Positions 1 through 6,635 of a stretch of 13,816 nt of DNA are shown here, in pieces. Every line of letters starts with the position of its first letter. Position 1 is the first letter of the stretch. The DNA lies in assembly GCA_038210415.1 (NCBI GenBank), contig JBBQWS010000072.1, positions 1 to 13,816 on the forward strand, written 5' to 3'. The stretch is from JBBQWS01 sp038210415. Its GTDB lineage: Bacteria > Actinomycetota > Actinomycetes > Prado026. The notes under the pieces were generated by a model. The model saw nothing but the letters and a program-made list of their open reading frames with translations, ran no database searches and was not told where the DNA came from. The position numbers and the translations under genes are program-made.

Positions 1-259
1 GACGCAACCGGCAGTGATGCACCAACCACGCCTTCGTCGACACCGCCCCCGCCGCCTCGGCGACCCCACGCACCTCCACCTCATGCACCGGGGCCAGGGC
101 CAACCCGTCGAACCGGTCCAGCACCGCCTGCACCCGCGTCACCAACCGCAGCAGCTCACCATCGGACAGCCCCACCAACGGCACCGAAGCGAACGCGTCC
201 AACCCCAAGACAACCTGCCCCAACGCCGCATCAGCAGCAGACGCGGCGGTCGAGGACAT
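1..259 (-). CDS. DUF222 / 13E12-repeat family protein (HNH endonuclease type), N-terminal fragment
   Basis: Reading leftwards from the ATG at 257-259, the minus strand is open to the window edge and gives 86 residues. It begins MSSTAASAADAALGQVV, then DGELLRLVTRVQAVLDRFDG, then VHEVEVRGVAEAAGAVSTKAW. A helical segment followed by a 'V.ARG...GA.ST..WL' stretch is the usual N-terminus of the actinobacterial DUF222 family, the 13E12 repeat family of mycobacteria, which generally ends in an HNH nuclease domain. That domain would lie outside the window, so nuclease activity is inferred from the family only. The start is supported by a TAGGTT -10-like box six bases upstream (266-271), implying a leaderless message. 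The family is usually multicopy in a genome and its cellular role is not well established. Family call likely; function unknown. Confidence 0.72.
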   Translation of the reverse strand, partial: MSSTAASAADAALGQVVLGLDAFASVPLVGLSDGELLRLVTRVQAVLDRFDGLALAPVHEVEVRGVAEAAGAVSTKAWLVHHCRLR

Positions 260-265
260 GACCCA

Positions 266-271
266 AACCTA
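266..271 (-). promoter_or_regulatory. -10 box for the DUF222 gene, leaderless type
   Basis: The minus strand reads TAGGTT, then six bases, then the ATG at 259. This matches the actinobacterial TANNNT -10 consensus at the distance that puts the transcription start on the A of the start codon. No Shine-Dalgarno sequence is present. The same arrangement recurs at 2393 and 3232 in this window. Confidence 0.45.
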
Positions 272-289
272 GCCCACCCCACCGACAGA

Positions 290-311
290 AACCGTTGCTC
301 CACAACGGGTT
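290..311 (-). terminator. Putative Rho-independent terminator downstream of serB
   Basis: On the minus strand, 23 bases after the serB stop, AACCCGTT, a seven-base loop and AACGGTT form a seven-pair stem with one bulged base. It is followed directly by TTCTGT, a short T-rich run unusual in this GC-rich DNA. The position between serB and the next minus-strand gene fits a terminator. The stem is short, so this is a moderate call made by eye. Confidence 0.4.
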
Positions 312-333
312 CTGGGCACGCAGGCTGAACGGG

Positions 334-1554
334 TCAGACGGGCGGGGCGGGGGTGGTGAGGCCCGCCTCGGCGTCCGCCTCCTCGATCTCCTCGCGACTG
401 ATCCCGAGCAGGTAGAGGATCGTGTCGAGATACGGGACGTTGACGGCGGTGTCGGCCGCTTCGCGCACGATCGGCTTCGCGTTGAAGGCGACACCAAGCC
501 CGGCTCGGCTGAGCATGTCGAGGTCGTTGGCGCCGTCCCCGACAGCCACGGTCTGGCTGATCGGCACTCCGGCGTCCAGGGCGAATCGTTCGAGGGCTGC
601 GGCCTTGGCCGCGCGGTCGATGACCGGGCCGACGATGCGCCCGGACAGCCGGCCGTCCACGATCTCCAGCGTGTTCGCCGCGGAGTAGTCGAGCCCCAGC
701 GTCTGCGCGAGGTGGTCGGTGACGTGGGTGAAACCGCCGGACACGATGCCGACGCGGTACCCCAACCGCTTGAGGATCCGCACCAGAGTCCGAGCACCAG
801 GGGCCAGCCGCACCTCTCGGCGGACTTCGTCAAGGCTCGACTCGGGCAGCCCGGCGAGCAGGGCGACCCTGGCCCGCAGCGACGCCTCGAAGTCGAGCTC
901 GCCGCGCATCGCAGCAGCGGTGATCCCGGTGACCTCGTCGAGGACTCCGGCATGCCCGGCGATCAGCTCGATGACCTCGTCCTGGAGGAGGGTGGAGTCG
1001 ACGTCCATGACGATCAGTCGCTTGGAGCGGCGGCGTAACCCGCTGCGCTGCACAGCCACGTCGACCCGTTGCCGGACCGCCTCACCCGCGAGCTCGGTGC
1101 GAAGCAGGTCCGGGTCGGCCCCGCTGACCTCGAACTCGATGCTCGTCACGGGATACGGCGACAGCCGCACGATGCGGTCGATGTTGGCCCCGGCGGAGGC
1201 GATGCGTCCAGCGATGCCGGCCACGGCGGCCGGGACGAGAGGGTGCCCAAGGATCGTCACGTGGACCCGCCCGCGCCGGCGCGGGTCGATCTCGTCCTCG
1301 CCCTCGCTGGTGGTGACGGTCATGCCGAGCGGTTCGCCTGCGGCGACTGCGGCCAGGCCCGCGCCGGAAGCGCCGGGTCCGCCGAGCAGCACCCCGAGGA
1401 CGAGGGTGCCGCGGATGACGACCTGTTCCATGTCCAGGACGACCACGTCGTGACCCGCCAGAGCGGTGAACAGGGTCGAGGTCACACCGGGCCGGTCAGG
1501 GCCGCTCAGCGTCACCAGGACCGTGCTGGTGGCTGCACTGCTGTCGTTGACCAT
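334..1554 (-). CDS. serB: Phosphoserine phosphatase SerB with two N-terminal ACT domains
   Basis: A 406-residue HAD-superfamily phosphatase that hydrolyses O-phospho-L-serine to serine, the final step of the phosphorylated serine pathway; cytosolic. The C-terminal half holds the catalytic signature DVDST (D184 nucleophile, D186 acid/base), motif II in VSGGF (271-275) and motif III GDGAND (339-344) for magnesium binding. The N-terminal half looks like two ACT domains: VTLSGPDRPGV near residue 15 and VHVTILGHPLVPAAV near 98. This matches the long mycobacterial SerB2 type rather than the short HAD-only enzyme. ACT domains usually bind amino acids, so serine feedback is plausible but not shown. 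It lies 27 bp downstream of an unknown gene on the same strand, so the two are probably cotranscribed. The ATG at 1554 has no clear Shine-Dalgarno sequence; a TAGCCT box nine bases upstream could be an internal promoter. Confidence 0.95.
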   Translation of the reverse strand: MVNDSSAATSTVLVTLSGPDRPGVTSTLFTALAGHDVVVLDMEQVVIRGTLVLGVLLGGPGASGAGLAAVAAGEPLGMTVTTSEGEDEIDPRRRGRVHVTILGHPLVPAAVAGIAGRIASAGANIDRIVRLSPYPVTSIEFEVSGADPDLLRTELAGEAVRQRVDVAVQRSGLRRRSKRLIVMDVDSTLLQDEVIELIAGHAGVLDEVTGITAAAMRGELDFEASLRARVALLAGLPESSLDEVRREVRLAPGARTLVRILKRLGYRVGIVSGGFTHVTDHLAQTLGLDYSAANTLEIVDGRLSGRIVGPVIDRAAKAAALERFALDAGVPISQTVAVGDGANDLDMLSRAGLGVAFNAKPIVREAADTAVNVPYLDTILYLLGISREEIEEADAEAGLTTPAPPV

Positions 1555-1581
1555 GGCGTCATCAGGCTATCGGGACGCCGA

Positions 1582-2349
1582 TCAGCCCGACCGGGCCGTC
1601 CGCTCCTCGAACACCGCGTTGTACGCCGCCGTCTCGGCGTGCCGCGCGGCCCGTTCGAGATCCTCGAGCGCGGCGCGCCGGGCTGCGGCCTCGCTGGCGG
1701 TGACGGCACCGCCGTCATCGCCGAACGCGAGACCGGACACGACCCGCAGCCGACGAGCCCGGACGAGCAGGGCGTAGGCGCGCGGCGGGTAGCCCGGGGC
1801 GAGCCCGCTGCCGTCGAGCCGGCCGTCGCGCAGGGCCGCCAGACTCGTCGCGGCTCCCGAGGGCAGCCGGGCCACATCGAGCCGGGTCAGTCGTTCTGTC
1901 GCGTCGCGCAAGGCCTCTGCCAGACCACGGTCCGCCTCCGCGAGCGACGGGAGCGCCGGAGCCACTTCCGCAGGGCCGGCGTCGTACGCGGTCCAGCGAA
2001 CCTCGCTCTCGTCGACGACCGGGACGATCCCGTACGACCTGCCGGTCGGATCGCCCAACAGCGCAGCCTCGCCCCCCGCGAGCGCGGCGCTCGCGAGCGG
2101 CCCCGGCCCGGGCAGCCCCACGGGGTCGCCGGGGACCGGGAGGACCAGCCGGACGGTCCACACCGGCGACCGAGCGAGCCAGGCGAGAACGACCGTGAGC
2201 GACTGCCCGTCGCCGAGCGGCAGGCCATCGACCCGATGCGGCGGGTCGTCGAGCCGGATCTGCAGCGCAGCCTCGTCGGGGCTCACGCCTGCGACGAGGA
2301 CCGCGTTGGCCCAGGCCACGAATCGGGCGCTGCGTCCGGCGTCAGTCAT
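1582..2349 (-). CDS. Conserved hypothetical protein upstream of serB
   Basis: A 255-residue protein starting MTDAGRSARFVAWANAVL. The frame stays open further upstream, but that part lies antisense to the divergent ABC ATPase gene, so I start at the ATG at 2349. I do not recognise a named domain. There is no signal peptide or membrane helix, so it is probably cytosolic. The middle is rich in Gly, Pro and Ala with short beta-like stretches (WTVRLVLPVPGDPVGLPGPG). Residues from about 130 are mostly helical, with two charged amphipathic segments, one around LAEALRDATERLTRLD and one near the C-terminus (ARRAALEDLERAARHAETAA). It sits 27 bp upstream of serB in the same direction and is divergent from an ABC ATPase. 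Coding appears real from frame length, G/C-ending codons and tight fit to its neighbours. Function unknown. Confidence 0.7.
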   Translation of the reverse strand: MTDAGRSARFVAWANAVLVAGVSPDEAALQIRLDDPPHRVDGLPLGDGQSLTVVLAWLARSPVWTVRLVLPVPGDPVGLPGPGPLASAALAGGEAALLGDPTGRSYGIVPVVDESEVRWTAYDAGPAEVAPALPSLAEADRGLAEALRDATERLTRLDVARLPSGAATSLAALRDGRLDGSGLAPGYPPRAYALLVRARRLRVVSGLAFGDDGGAVTASEAAARRAALEDLERAARHAETAAYNAVFEERTARSG

Positions 2350-2392
2350 GCGCTCAACCGTACGCGCGGCGCGACCGGCCCGGCTCGTCGGA

Positions 2393-2398
2393 TAGGTT
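2393..2398 (+). promoter_or_regulatory. -10 box for the ABC ATPase gene, leaderless type
   Basis: TAGGTT lies in the 55-bp divergent gap, six bases before the GTG at 2405. The spacing implies transcription starting at the first base of the start codon. No purine-rich ribosome binding site is placed well for 2405, although the GAGGGG at 2400-2405 could serve the next in-frame GTG at 2411. Confidence 0.45.
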
Positions 2399-2404
2399 CG
2401 AGGG

Positions 2405-3196
2405 GTGGGAGTGGCTGCCGTGCTCGACCTTCGCGCCGTGAGCGTCGTCCGCTCCGGGAACACGATCCTCGACGCCGTCGACTGGGCCGTCGACGAAGGC
2501 GAGCACTGGGTGGTGCTCGGTCCCAACGGCGCCGGCAAGACGACCCTGCTCCAGATCGCCGCGACCCACCTGCACCCGACCCGAGGCGAGGCGTGGGTGC
2601 TCGGCGAGCAGCTGGGCGCGGTCGACGTCTTCGAGCTGCGGTCGCGCATCGGCCTGGCCAGCGCGGCGCTCGCCGAGCGGGTGCCGGCAGCTGAGCGGGC
2701 GCTCGATGTCGTGCGCACGGCTGCGTACGGCATGGTCGGGCACTGGCGCGAGCGCTACGACGCCACGGATGACGCCCGCGCCCGCACCCTGCTGGAGGCG
2801 CTCGGAGCCGAGGCGCTGGTCGACCGAACGTTCGGCACGCTTTCCGAGGGCGAGCGCAAACGGGTCCAGATCGCTCGTTCGCTGATGGTCGACCCTGAGG
2901 TCCTCCTGCTCGACGAACCCGCCGCGGGGCTCGACCTGGGCAGTCGAGAGGACCTAGTCCGCCGGCTCTCCGGGCTGGCAGCAGACCCGTACGGTCCCGC
3001 GCTCGTCCTGGTCACCCACCACGTCGAGGAGATACCACCAGGGTTCACTCACGCGCTGCTGCTGCGCGAAGGCGCGGTCGTAGCCGTCGGCCCGATCGCC
3101 GAGGCGCTGACCGCCGACACGCTCTCGGCGGCGTTCGCCCTCCCGCTGCTCCTCGACGAGCGCGGCGGGCGCTTCGCCGCACGGCTGGCCGACTGA
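2405..3196 (+). CDS. ABC transporter ATP-binding protein (orphan, single nucleotide-binding domain)
   Basis: A 263-residue ATPase with a complete set of nucleotide-binding motifs: Walker A GPNGAGKTT (39-47), signature LSEGE (146-150), Walker B LLLDEP (167-172, catalytic E171), D-loop AGLD (174-177) and switch His in THH (204-206). The segment where the Q-loop glutamine normally lies reads RIGLASAALAERVP (81-94) and contains no Gln. No permease or binding protein is encoded nearby, so the transported substrate, or a non-transport role, cannot be read from context. From memory, a similar ATPase adjoins serB2 in Mycobacterium tuberculosis (Rv3041c beside Rv3042c), so the neighbourhood looks ancestral. 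I use the GTG at 2405 because of the -10 box six bases upstream; GTG 2411 would remove two residues. It ends 47 bp before the nfeD-like gene. Confidence 0.88.
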   Translation: MGVAAVLDLRAVSVVRSGNTILDAVDWAVDEGEHWVVLGPNGAGKTTLLQIAATHLHPTRGEAWVLGEQLGAVDVFELRSRIGLASAALAERVPAAERALDVVRTAAYGMVGHWRERYDATDDARARTLLEALGAEALVDRTFGTLSEGERKRVQIARSLMVDPEVLLLDEPAAGLDLGSREDLVRRLSGLAADPYGPALVLVTHHVEEIPPGFTHALLLREGAVVAVGPIAEALTADTLSAAFALPLLLDERGGRFAARLAD

Positions 3197-3231
3197 TGGT
3201 CGCATCGGGGTGCATTGCGTCCGTCCACGCC

Positions 3232-3237
3232 TAGAAT
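3232..3237 (+). promoter_or_regulatory. -10 box for the NfeD-SPFH operon, leaderless type
   Basis: TAGAAT, close to the best actinobacterial -10 consensus, ends six bases before the GTG at 3244. It lies in the 47-bp gap after the ABC ATPase gene and would drive the NfeD-SPFH pair as a leaderless transcript. There is no good -35 match at 17 bp. Confidence 0.5.
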
Positions 3238-3243
3238 CACTGT

Positions 3244-3672
3244 GTGGACTGGTACTGGTGGGTCGTGATCGCGGTGGTGCTCGCCGCGGTCGAGATCACC
3301 ACGCTCGACCTGTTCTTCCTGATGCTGTCGGTGGGCGCGCTCGCGGGTGCGGCGACGGCCCTCGCCACGCCGTCGATCGTCCCGGAAGCCCTCGTCGCCG
3401 GTGCCATCGCCATCCTGATGCTGGCCGTGGTGCGTCCGATAGCGCTGTCGCACCTGCGCACCCCGTTGCGGCTGCGAACCGGCACCGACGCCCTGCTGGG
3501 TCAGCGGGCTCTGGTGCTCGAACGGGTCGACGGCCGTGACGGTCGCGTCAAGATCGGCGGCGAGACCTGGTCGGCGCGTTCGTACGACCCTGACCTCGTG
3601 CTGGAGCCCGGAACGACCGTCGATGTCATGGGCATCGACGGAGCCACCGCAGTCGTCTACCCATCGGAGTAG
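3244..3672 (+). CDS. NfeD-family membrane protein
   Basis: A 142-residue protein with an N-terminal membrane region: MDWYWWVVIAVVLAAVEI at about 1-18, a second helix around FFLMLSVGALAGAATA (24-39) and a third around ALVAGAIAILMLAVV (49-63). A soluble C-terminal beta domain of about 70 residues follows (LLGQRALVLERVDGRDGRVK, then GETWSARS and GTTVDVMGIDG). The conserved 'G..G.A...' and 'G..W.A' pattern is the OB-fold of NfeD proteins, which act with SPFH/stomatin-type partners in membrane microdomains. This is the short NfeD form, without the ClpP-like protease domain of the long form. Its TAG stop shares one base with the GTG of the downstream SPFH gene, indicating translational coupling. 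The GTG start is supported by the TAGAAT box six bases upstream. Family call strong; precise role unknown. Confidence 0.87.
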   Translation: MDWYWWVVIAVVLAAVEITTLDLFFLMLSVGALAGAATALATPSIVPEALVAGAIAILMLAVVRPIALSHLRTPLRLRTGTDALLGQRALVLERVDGRDGRVKIGGETWSARSYDPDLVLEPGTTVDVMGIDGATAVVYPSE

Positions 3673-4580
3673 TGAGCCACGTGTCGCAAGACGCAGCCAT
3701 CCCCCTCATCGTGATCGCGGTCGTCCTGCTGCTGGTCCTGCTGGTCCTCGCCCGCACGGTCCGCATCGTGCCGCAGGCGCGTGCTGGCGTGGTCGAGCGG
3801 CTGGGGCGGTACAGCCGCACCCTCAACGCCGGGCTGTCGATCCTTGTGCCTTTCATCGACAAGCTACGACCGCTGATCGACCTGCGGGAGCAGGTGGTCA
3901 GCTTCCCGCCGCAGCCGGTCATCACCGAGGACAACCTGGTGGTGAGCATCGACTCGGTCATCTACTTCCAGGTGACCGACCCCAAGTCGGTCACGTATGA
4001 GATCGCCAACTACATCCAGGCGATCGAGCAGCTCACCATCACCACCTTGCGCAACGTGGTCGGCGGCATGGACCTCGAGCAGGCGCTGACCTCGCGCGAG
4101 AACATCAACGAGCAGCTTCGCGGTGTTCTCGACGAGGCCACCGGCAAGTGGGGTGTCCGGGTGAACCGGGTCGAGCTCAAGGCGATCGACCCGCCGGCGT
4201 CCATCAAGGACTCGATGGAGAAGCAGATGCGGGCTGAGCGCGACAAGCGGGCCGCGATCTTGAACGCCGAGGGCTTCAAGCAGGCCGCGATCCTCAGCGC
4301 CGAGGGGGAGAAGCAGGCGGCGATCCTCAAGGCCGAGGGTGACGCGCAGGCCGCCGTCGTCAAGGCGGAGGGCGAGGCCAAGGCGATCCAACGTGTGTTC
4401 GACGCCATCCACGCCGGTGACCCCGACCCCAAGCTGCTCGCCTACCAGTACGTGCAGGCGCTGCCGGCGATCGCCGCGGGTGCCTCGAACAAGGTGTGGG
4501 TCATCCCGGCGGAGCTCACGGCCGCCATGTCCATGCTCGGGGTCGCTTTCACCGACAAGGGCGACGCCCCTCTGGGGTAG
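3672..4580 (+). CDS. SPFH-domain (stomatin/QmcA-like) membrane protein
   Basis: A 302-residue stomatin-type protein with one N-terminal membrane helix (about 9-28, IPLIVIAVVLLLVLLVL). The SPFH/band-7 domain follows: VPQARAGVVERLGRYSRTL near 33-51, ITEDNLVVSIDSVIYFQV at 84-101 and LRNVVGGMDLEQALTSRENI at 126-145. Residues 181-240 are a charged coiled coil with four 11-residue repeats containing AEG, and the tail (ALPAIAAGASNKVWVIP) is conserved in the QmcA/HflK-like branch. Such proteins oligomerise on the inner face of the membrane and form scaffold-like microdomains, often with NfeD. The start at 3672 overlaps the nfeD stop (TAGTG); GTG 3681 is an alternative that removes three residues. It resembles the mycobacterial Rv1488 type, recalled from memory. 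The 3' end faces a convergent gene only 4 bp away. Confidence 0.93.
   Translation: MSHVSQDAAIPLIVIAVVLLLVLLVLARTVRIVPQARAGVVERLGRYSRTLNAGLSILVPFIDKLRPLIDLREQVVSFPPQPVITEDNLVVSIDSVIYFQVTDPKSVTYEIANYIQAIEQLTITTLRNVVGGMDLEQALTSRENINEQLRGVLDEATGKWGVRVNRVELKAIDPPASIKDSMEKQMRAERDKRAAILNAEGFKQAAILSAEGEKQAAILKAEGDAQAAVVKAEGEAKAIQRVFDAIHAGDPDPKLLAYQYVQALPAIAAGASNKVWVIPAELTAAMSMLGVAFTDKGDAPLG
4245..4376 (+). repeat. Four tandem 33-bp units encoding an 11-residue coiled-coil repeat
   Basis: Inside the SPFH gene, residues 192-235 repeat as K-R/Q-A-A-I-L-x-A-E-G-x in four units (KRAAILNAEGF, KQAAILSAEGE, KQAAILKAEGD, AQAAVVKAEGE). The period is exactly 33 bp with no indels. An 11-residue period is a hendecad, compatible with a nearly straight coiled coil. 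Related AEG-rich repeats are common in this family, so this is normal SPFH architecture, well preserved here. Confidence 0.85.
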
Positions 4581-4591
4581 CCCCTCAGGGG
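4567..4591. terminator. Hairpin spanning both stop codons of convergent genes
   Basis: The 25 bases can fold into a hairpin: an outer CCCCT/AGGGG stem, a two-base internal mismatch, an inner GGGG/CCCC stem and a TAG loop. That loop is the stop codon of the SPFH gene (4578-4580), and the TCA at 4585-4587 is the stop of the minus-strand transglycosylase gene. The symmetry would let it act in both directions. There is no T-run, so it may be an RNA end stabiliser or a non-canonical terminator. Confidence 0.45.
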
Positions 4592-5682
4592 TAGCTGATG
4601 CGCAGCTGCGCGGCGATGTTGAGCACCATCCGCACGTACCAGTCCGCGTGGTTGTAGCGGAAGATCGCTCCGTACAGCCGGGTCGGGCTGCCCGCGCCGT
4701 TCGCGCAGAGGTAGTGCGCGGCCGAGTAGATGGCGTCGGCGGGGTTCCAGATGTCGGTCGTCCCGTCGTGGTTGCCGTCCACCGCGTACGCCGCGAAGGT
4801 CGATGGCAGGAACTGCATCGGCCCCTCGGCACCGCCCGACGACGGGCCGTTGCTGCGGCCGTGGTGCGACTCGACCTGACCGATCGCGGCGAGCACGTGC
4901 CAGTCGAGCCCCGGGCAGGTGGTGGCGGCCCCGCGGTACAGCACGACGAAGTCGGCCGGGATGCCGGATCCCTTCGCCGTAGTGGCCGCATGGAGGCCGG
5001 CCCGCGTGGCGGTTGCCCGCTGCGCGGTGATCGCGGCTGCGGCGTCCTTGGCCGCCTGCAGGCTCCGGGCCTGGTCCGAGAGCTGGGCGAGGCGCTCGCT
5101 CGCGGCGTCGAGGAGGGCGTTGACCCGGTCGAGGTCGGCCGCGACCTGCCCGGCAGTGACGATCGTCTGGTCGGAGACGGACTGCTTCGCTAGAGCCAGG
5201 GCCAGCGACTGGCCTGCCTGCTGCTGCGCGTCGCCGACCGTGGCCGCGTCGGCCGACAGGACCCGCTGGACGTCGTCGACGCGTCGCGCGAGGTCCAGCG
5301 GATCGGTGGCGTTGAGCAGGGTCGCGAGGATGGCCGTGCCGCCGCCGGCCCGGTACAGGGCCCGGATCCGGCTCCGTTGCGCGTCGAGGGCGGCTTGCAA
5401 CTCGAGTTGCGCCCGGTCGCTCAGCTCTTGCGCGGTGAGGCCGGTGGTGACCGCTTGGCCCAGCTCGTCAGCCGCCTTCTGGTACGCGACGAGCGCTGCT
5501 GTGACCTGCGGCTGGAGCCGAGCAAGGTCGGCTGCGGCGGCCGCAGCGGCGGCTCGTGCGACCGTGGCGGAGTCAGCCGAGGCATCCGCGGCGGGGAGCG
5601 CCCCGAGCGCGAGGGTGGTCAGGACGACGGCCGTCCCGATCTCGAACCGCCTTCGCCCACGCGACCACGGCTTCGCCCTCAC
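4585..5682 (-). CDS. Secreted lytic transglycosylase with coiled-coil N-terminal region
   Basis: A 365-residue exported cell-wall enzyme. Residues 1-37 form a Sec signal peptide: basic start (RAKPWSRGRRR), hydrophobic core (GTAVVLTTLALGALPAA) and an ADASA-type cleavage region. Residues 40-230 are alanine-rich and helical, a probable coiled coil like that in RipA-type peptidoglycan hydrolases. The C-terminal 120 residues are an SLT lysozyme-like domain with the presumed catalytic Glu in GQVESHHG (E271), the GPMQFLPSTF motif (287-296), NPADAIYSAAHYLC and RYNH (342-345). Two cysteines, C256 and C326, could form a disulfide outside the cell. It would cleave the MurNAc-GlcNAc bond of peptidoglycan to give 1,6-anhydro ends. 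The start is GTG at 5682 with only a weak upstream purine stretch. It is divergent from the RNA methyltransferase gene across a repeat-bearing gap. Confidence 0.88.
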   Translation of the reverse strand: MRAKPWSRGRRRFEIGTAVVLTTLALGALPAADASADSATVARAAAAAAAADLARLQPQVTAALVAYQKAADELGQAVTTGLTAQELSDRAQLELQAALDAQRSRIRALYRAGGGTAILATLLNATDPLDLARRVDDVQRVLSADAATVGDAQQQAGQSLALALAKQSVSDQTIVTAGQVAADLDRVNALLDAASERLAQLSDQARSLQAAKDAAAAITAQRATATRAGLHAATTAKGSGIPADFVVLYRGAATTCPGLDWHVLAAIGQVESHHGRSNGPSSGGAEGPMQFLPSTFAAYAVDGNHDGTTDIWNPADAIYSAAHYLCANGAGSPTRLYGAIFRYNHADWYVRMVLNIAAQLRISYP

Positions 5683-5730
5683 CGTGGAGTCTTCGACAAC
5701 AGTTCGGCAGGTCTTGACCGGAGCGACCGC

Positions 5731-5786
5731 ACCGCTCGACAGACGTACCGCTCGACAGAGGTACCGCTCGACAGACGTACCGCTCG
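5731..5786. repeat. 16-bp tandem repeat, 3.5 copies, in a divergent intergenic region
   Basis: ACCGCTCGACAGACGT occurs at 5731-5746 and again at 5763-5778. The middle copy (5747-5762) differs by one base (GAGGT for GACGT). A half copy, ACCGCTCG, follows at 5779-5786. The array ends six bases before the methyltransferase ATG and lies 49 bp upstream of the transglycosylase GTG. Copies are directly adjacent with no spacers, so this is not a CRISPR. A 16-bp period is about one and a half helical turns. It could be a repeated operator or a slippage-prone simple array; no binding protein can be named. Confidence 0.9.
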
Positions 5787-5792
5787 GGCAGG

Positions 5793-6635
5793 ATGGTGGC
5801 CGTGGCCACAGCTGTCGAAGTGCTGGACGCTTCGGATCCCCGCGTCGGCGACTATGTCGCTCTGACGGACGCTGCGCTTCGGCGACGGGTCGAGCCCACA
5901 GGTGGGCTGTTCATCGCCGAGGGCGACAAGGTGATCCGCCGGGCCGTGGCTGCTGGGTACCCGTTGCGTTCGCTCCTGGTCTCACGTCGTTGGCTCGCGC
6001 AGCTGCTCGACGTGGTCGACGGCTGGGACGGGCCGGCCTTCCTCGCCGAGGACGGAGTCTTGGCCGGCATCACGGGGTTCAGCGTCCACCGAGGTGCGCT
6101 CGCGGCGTTCGGCCGCCTGCCGTTGCCGGACCCCGGTGAGCTGCTCCGGAGGTCTCGCCGGGTGGTGCTCCTGGAGGGTCTGGTCGACCCGACGAACGTC
6201 GGGCTGGTCGTACGTTCGGCGGCGGCGTTCGGCATGGACGGCTTGTTGCTCGACCCCCGCTGCGCGGACCCGCTGTTCCGGCGCGCCATCAAGACGTCGA
6301 TGGGCACCGTGTTCTCGGTCCCTCACTCGCGGCTGCCCGACTGGCCGCGGGGGATCGACAACGTCCGAGCGGCCGGGTTCACCGTGCTGGCGCTCACGCC
6401 GGCACCCGGCTCGGCCGCACTCGACGAGCTGCCGCCGGAGGTGCTCGACCGTTGCGCCCTGATGCTGGGCACGGAGGGGCCGGGGCTCAGCGGCGGTGCG
6501 CTGGCACGAGCCGACCTGGCCGTCCGGATCCCGATGGCGCCGGGCATCGACTCGCTGAACATCGCGGCCGCGGCCGCGGTGGCGATGTGGGAGCTCAGCC
6601 GCCGCGGCGGACCCGACCGACCAGTGACACGCTGA
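5793..6635 (+). CDS. TrmH/SpoU-family RNA 2'-O-methyltransferase
   Basis: A 280-residue SPOUT-class enzyme that would transfer a methyl group from S-adenosylmethionine to a ribose 2'-OH in rRNA or tRNA. The N-terminal 110 residues (TGGLFIAEGDKVIRRAV, then SLLVSRRWL) are the usual RNA-binding substrate domain. The C-terminal knot carries motif 1 NVGLVVRSAAAFG (135-147, with N135 and R141), motif 2 LMLGTEGPGLS (223-233) and motif 3 IPMAPGIDSLNIAAAAA (246-262, with S254 and N256). The exact target nucleotide cannot be deduced. ATG 5793 abuts GGCAGG with no spacer; GTG 5802 in the same frame would be about nine bases from that purine run and may be the true start. The last 41 bases overlap the end of a minus-strand membrane protein gene. 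Confidence 0.92.
   Translation: MVAVATAVEVLDASDPRVGDYVALTDAALRRRVEPTGGLFIAEGDKVIRRAVAAGYPLRSLLVSRRWLAQLLDVVDGWDGPAFLAEDGVLAGITGFSVHRGALAAFGRLPLPDPGELLRRSRRVVLLEGLVDPTNVGLVVRSAAAFGMDGLLLDPRCADPLFRRAIKTSMGTVFSVPHSRLPDWPRGIDNVRAAGFTVLALTPAPGSAALDELPPEVLDRCALMLGTEGPGLSGGALARADLAVRIPMAPGIDSLNIAAAAAVAMWELSRRGGPDRPVTR

Noticed and set aside
5731..5786. Possible CRISPR array
   Set aside because: Repeats are only 16 bp, directly adjacent and without spacers, and there are no cas genes.
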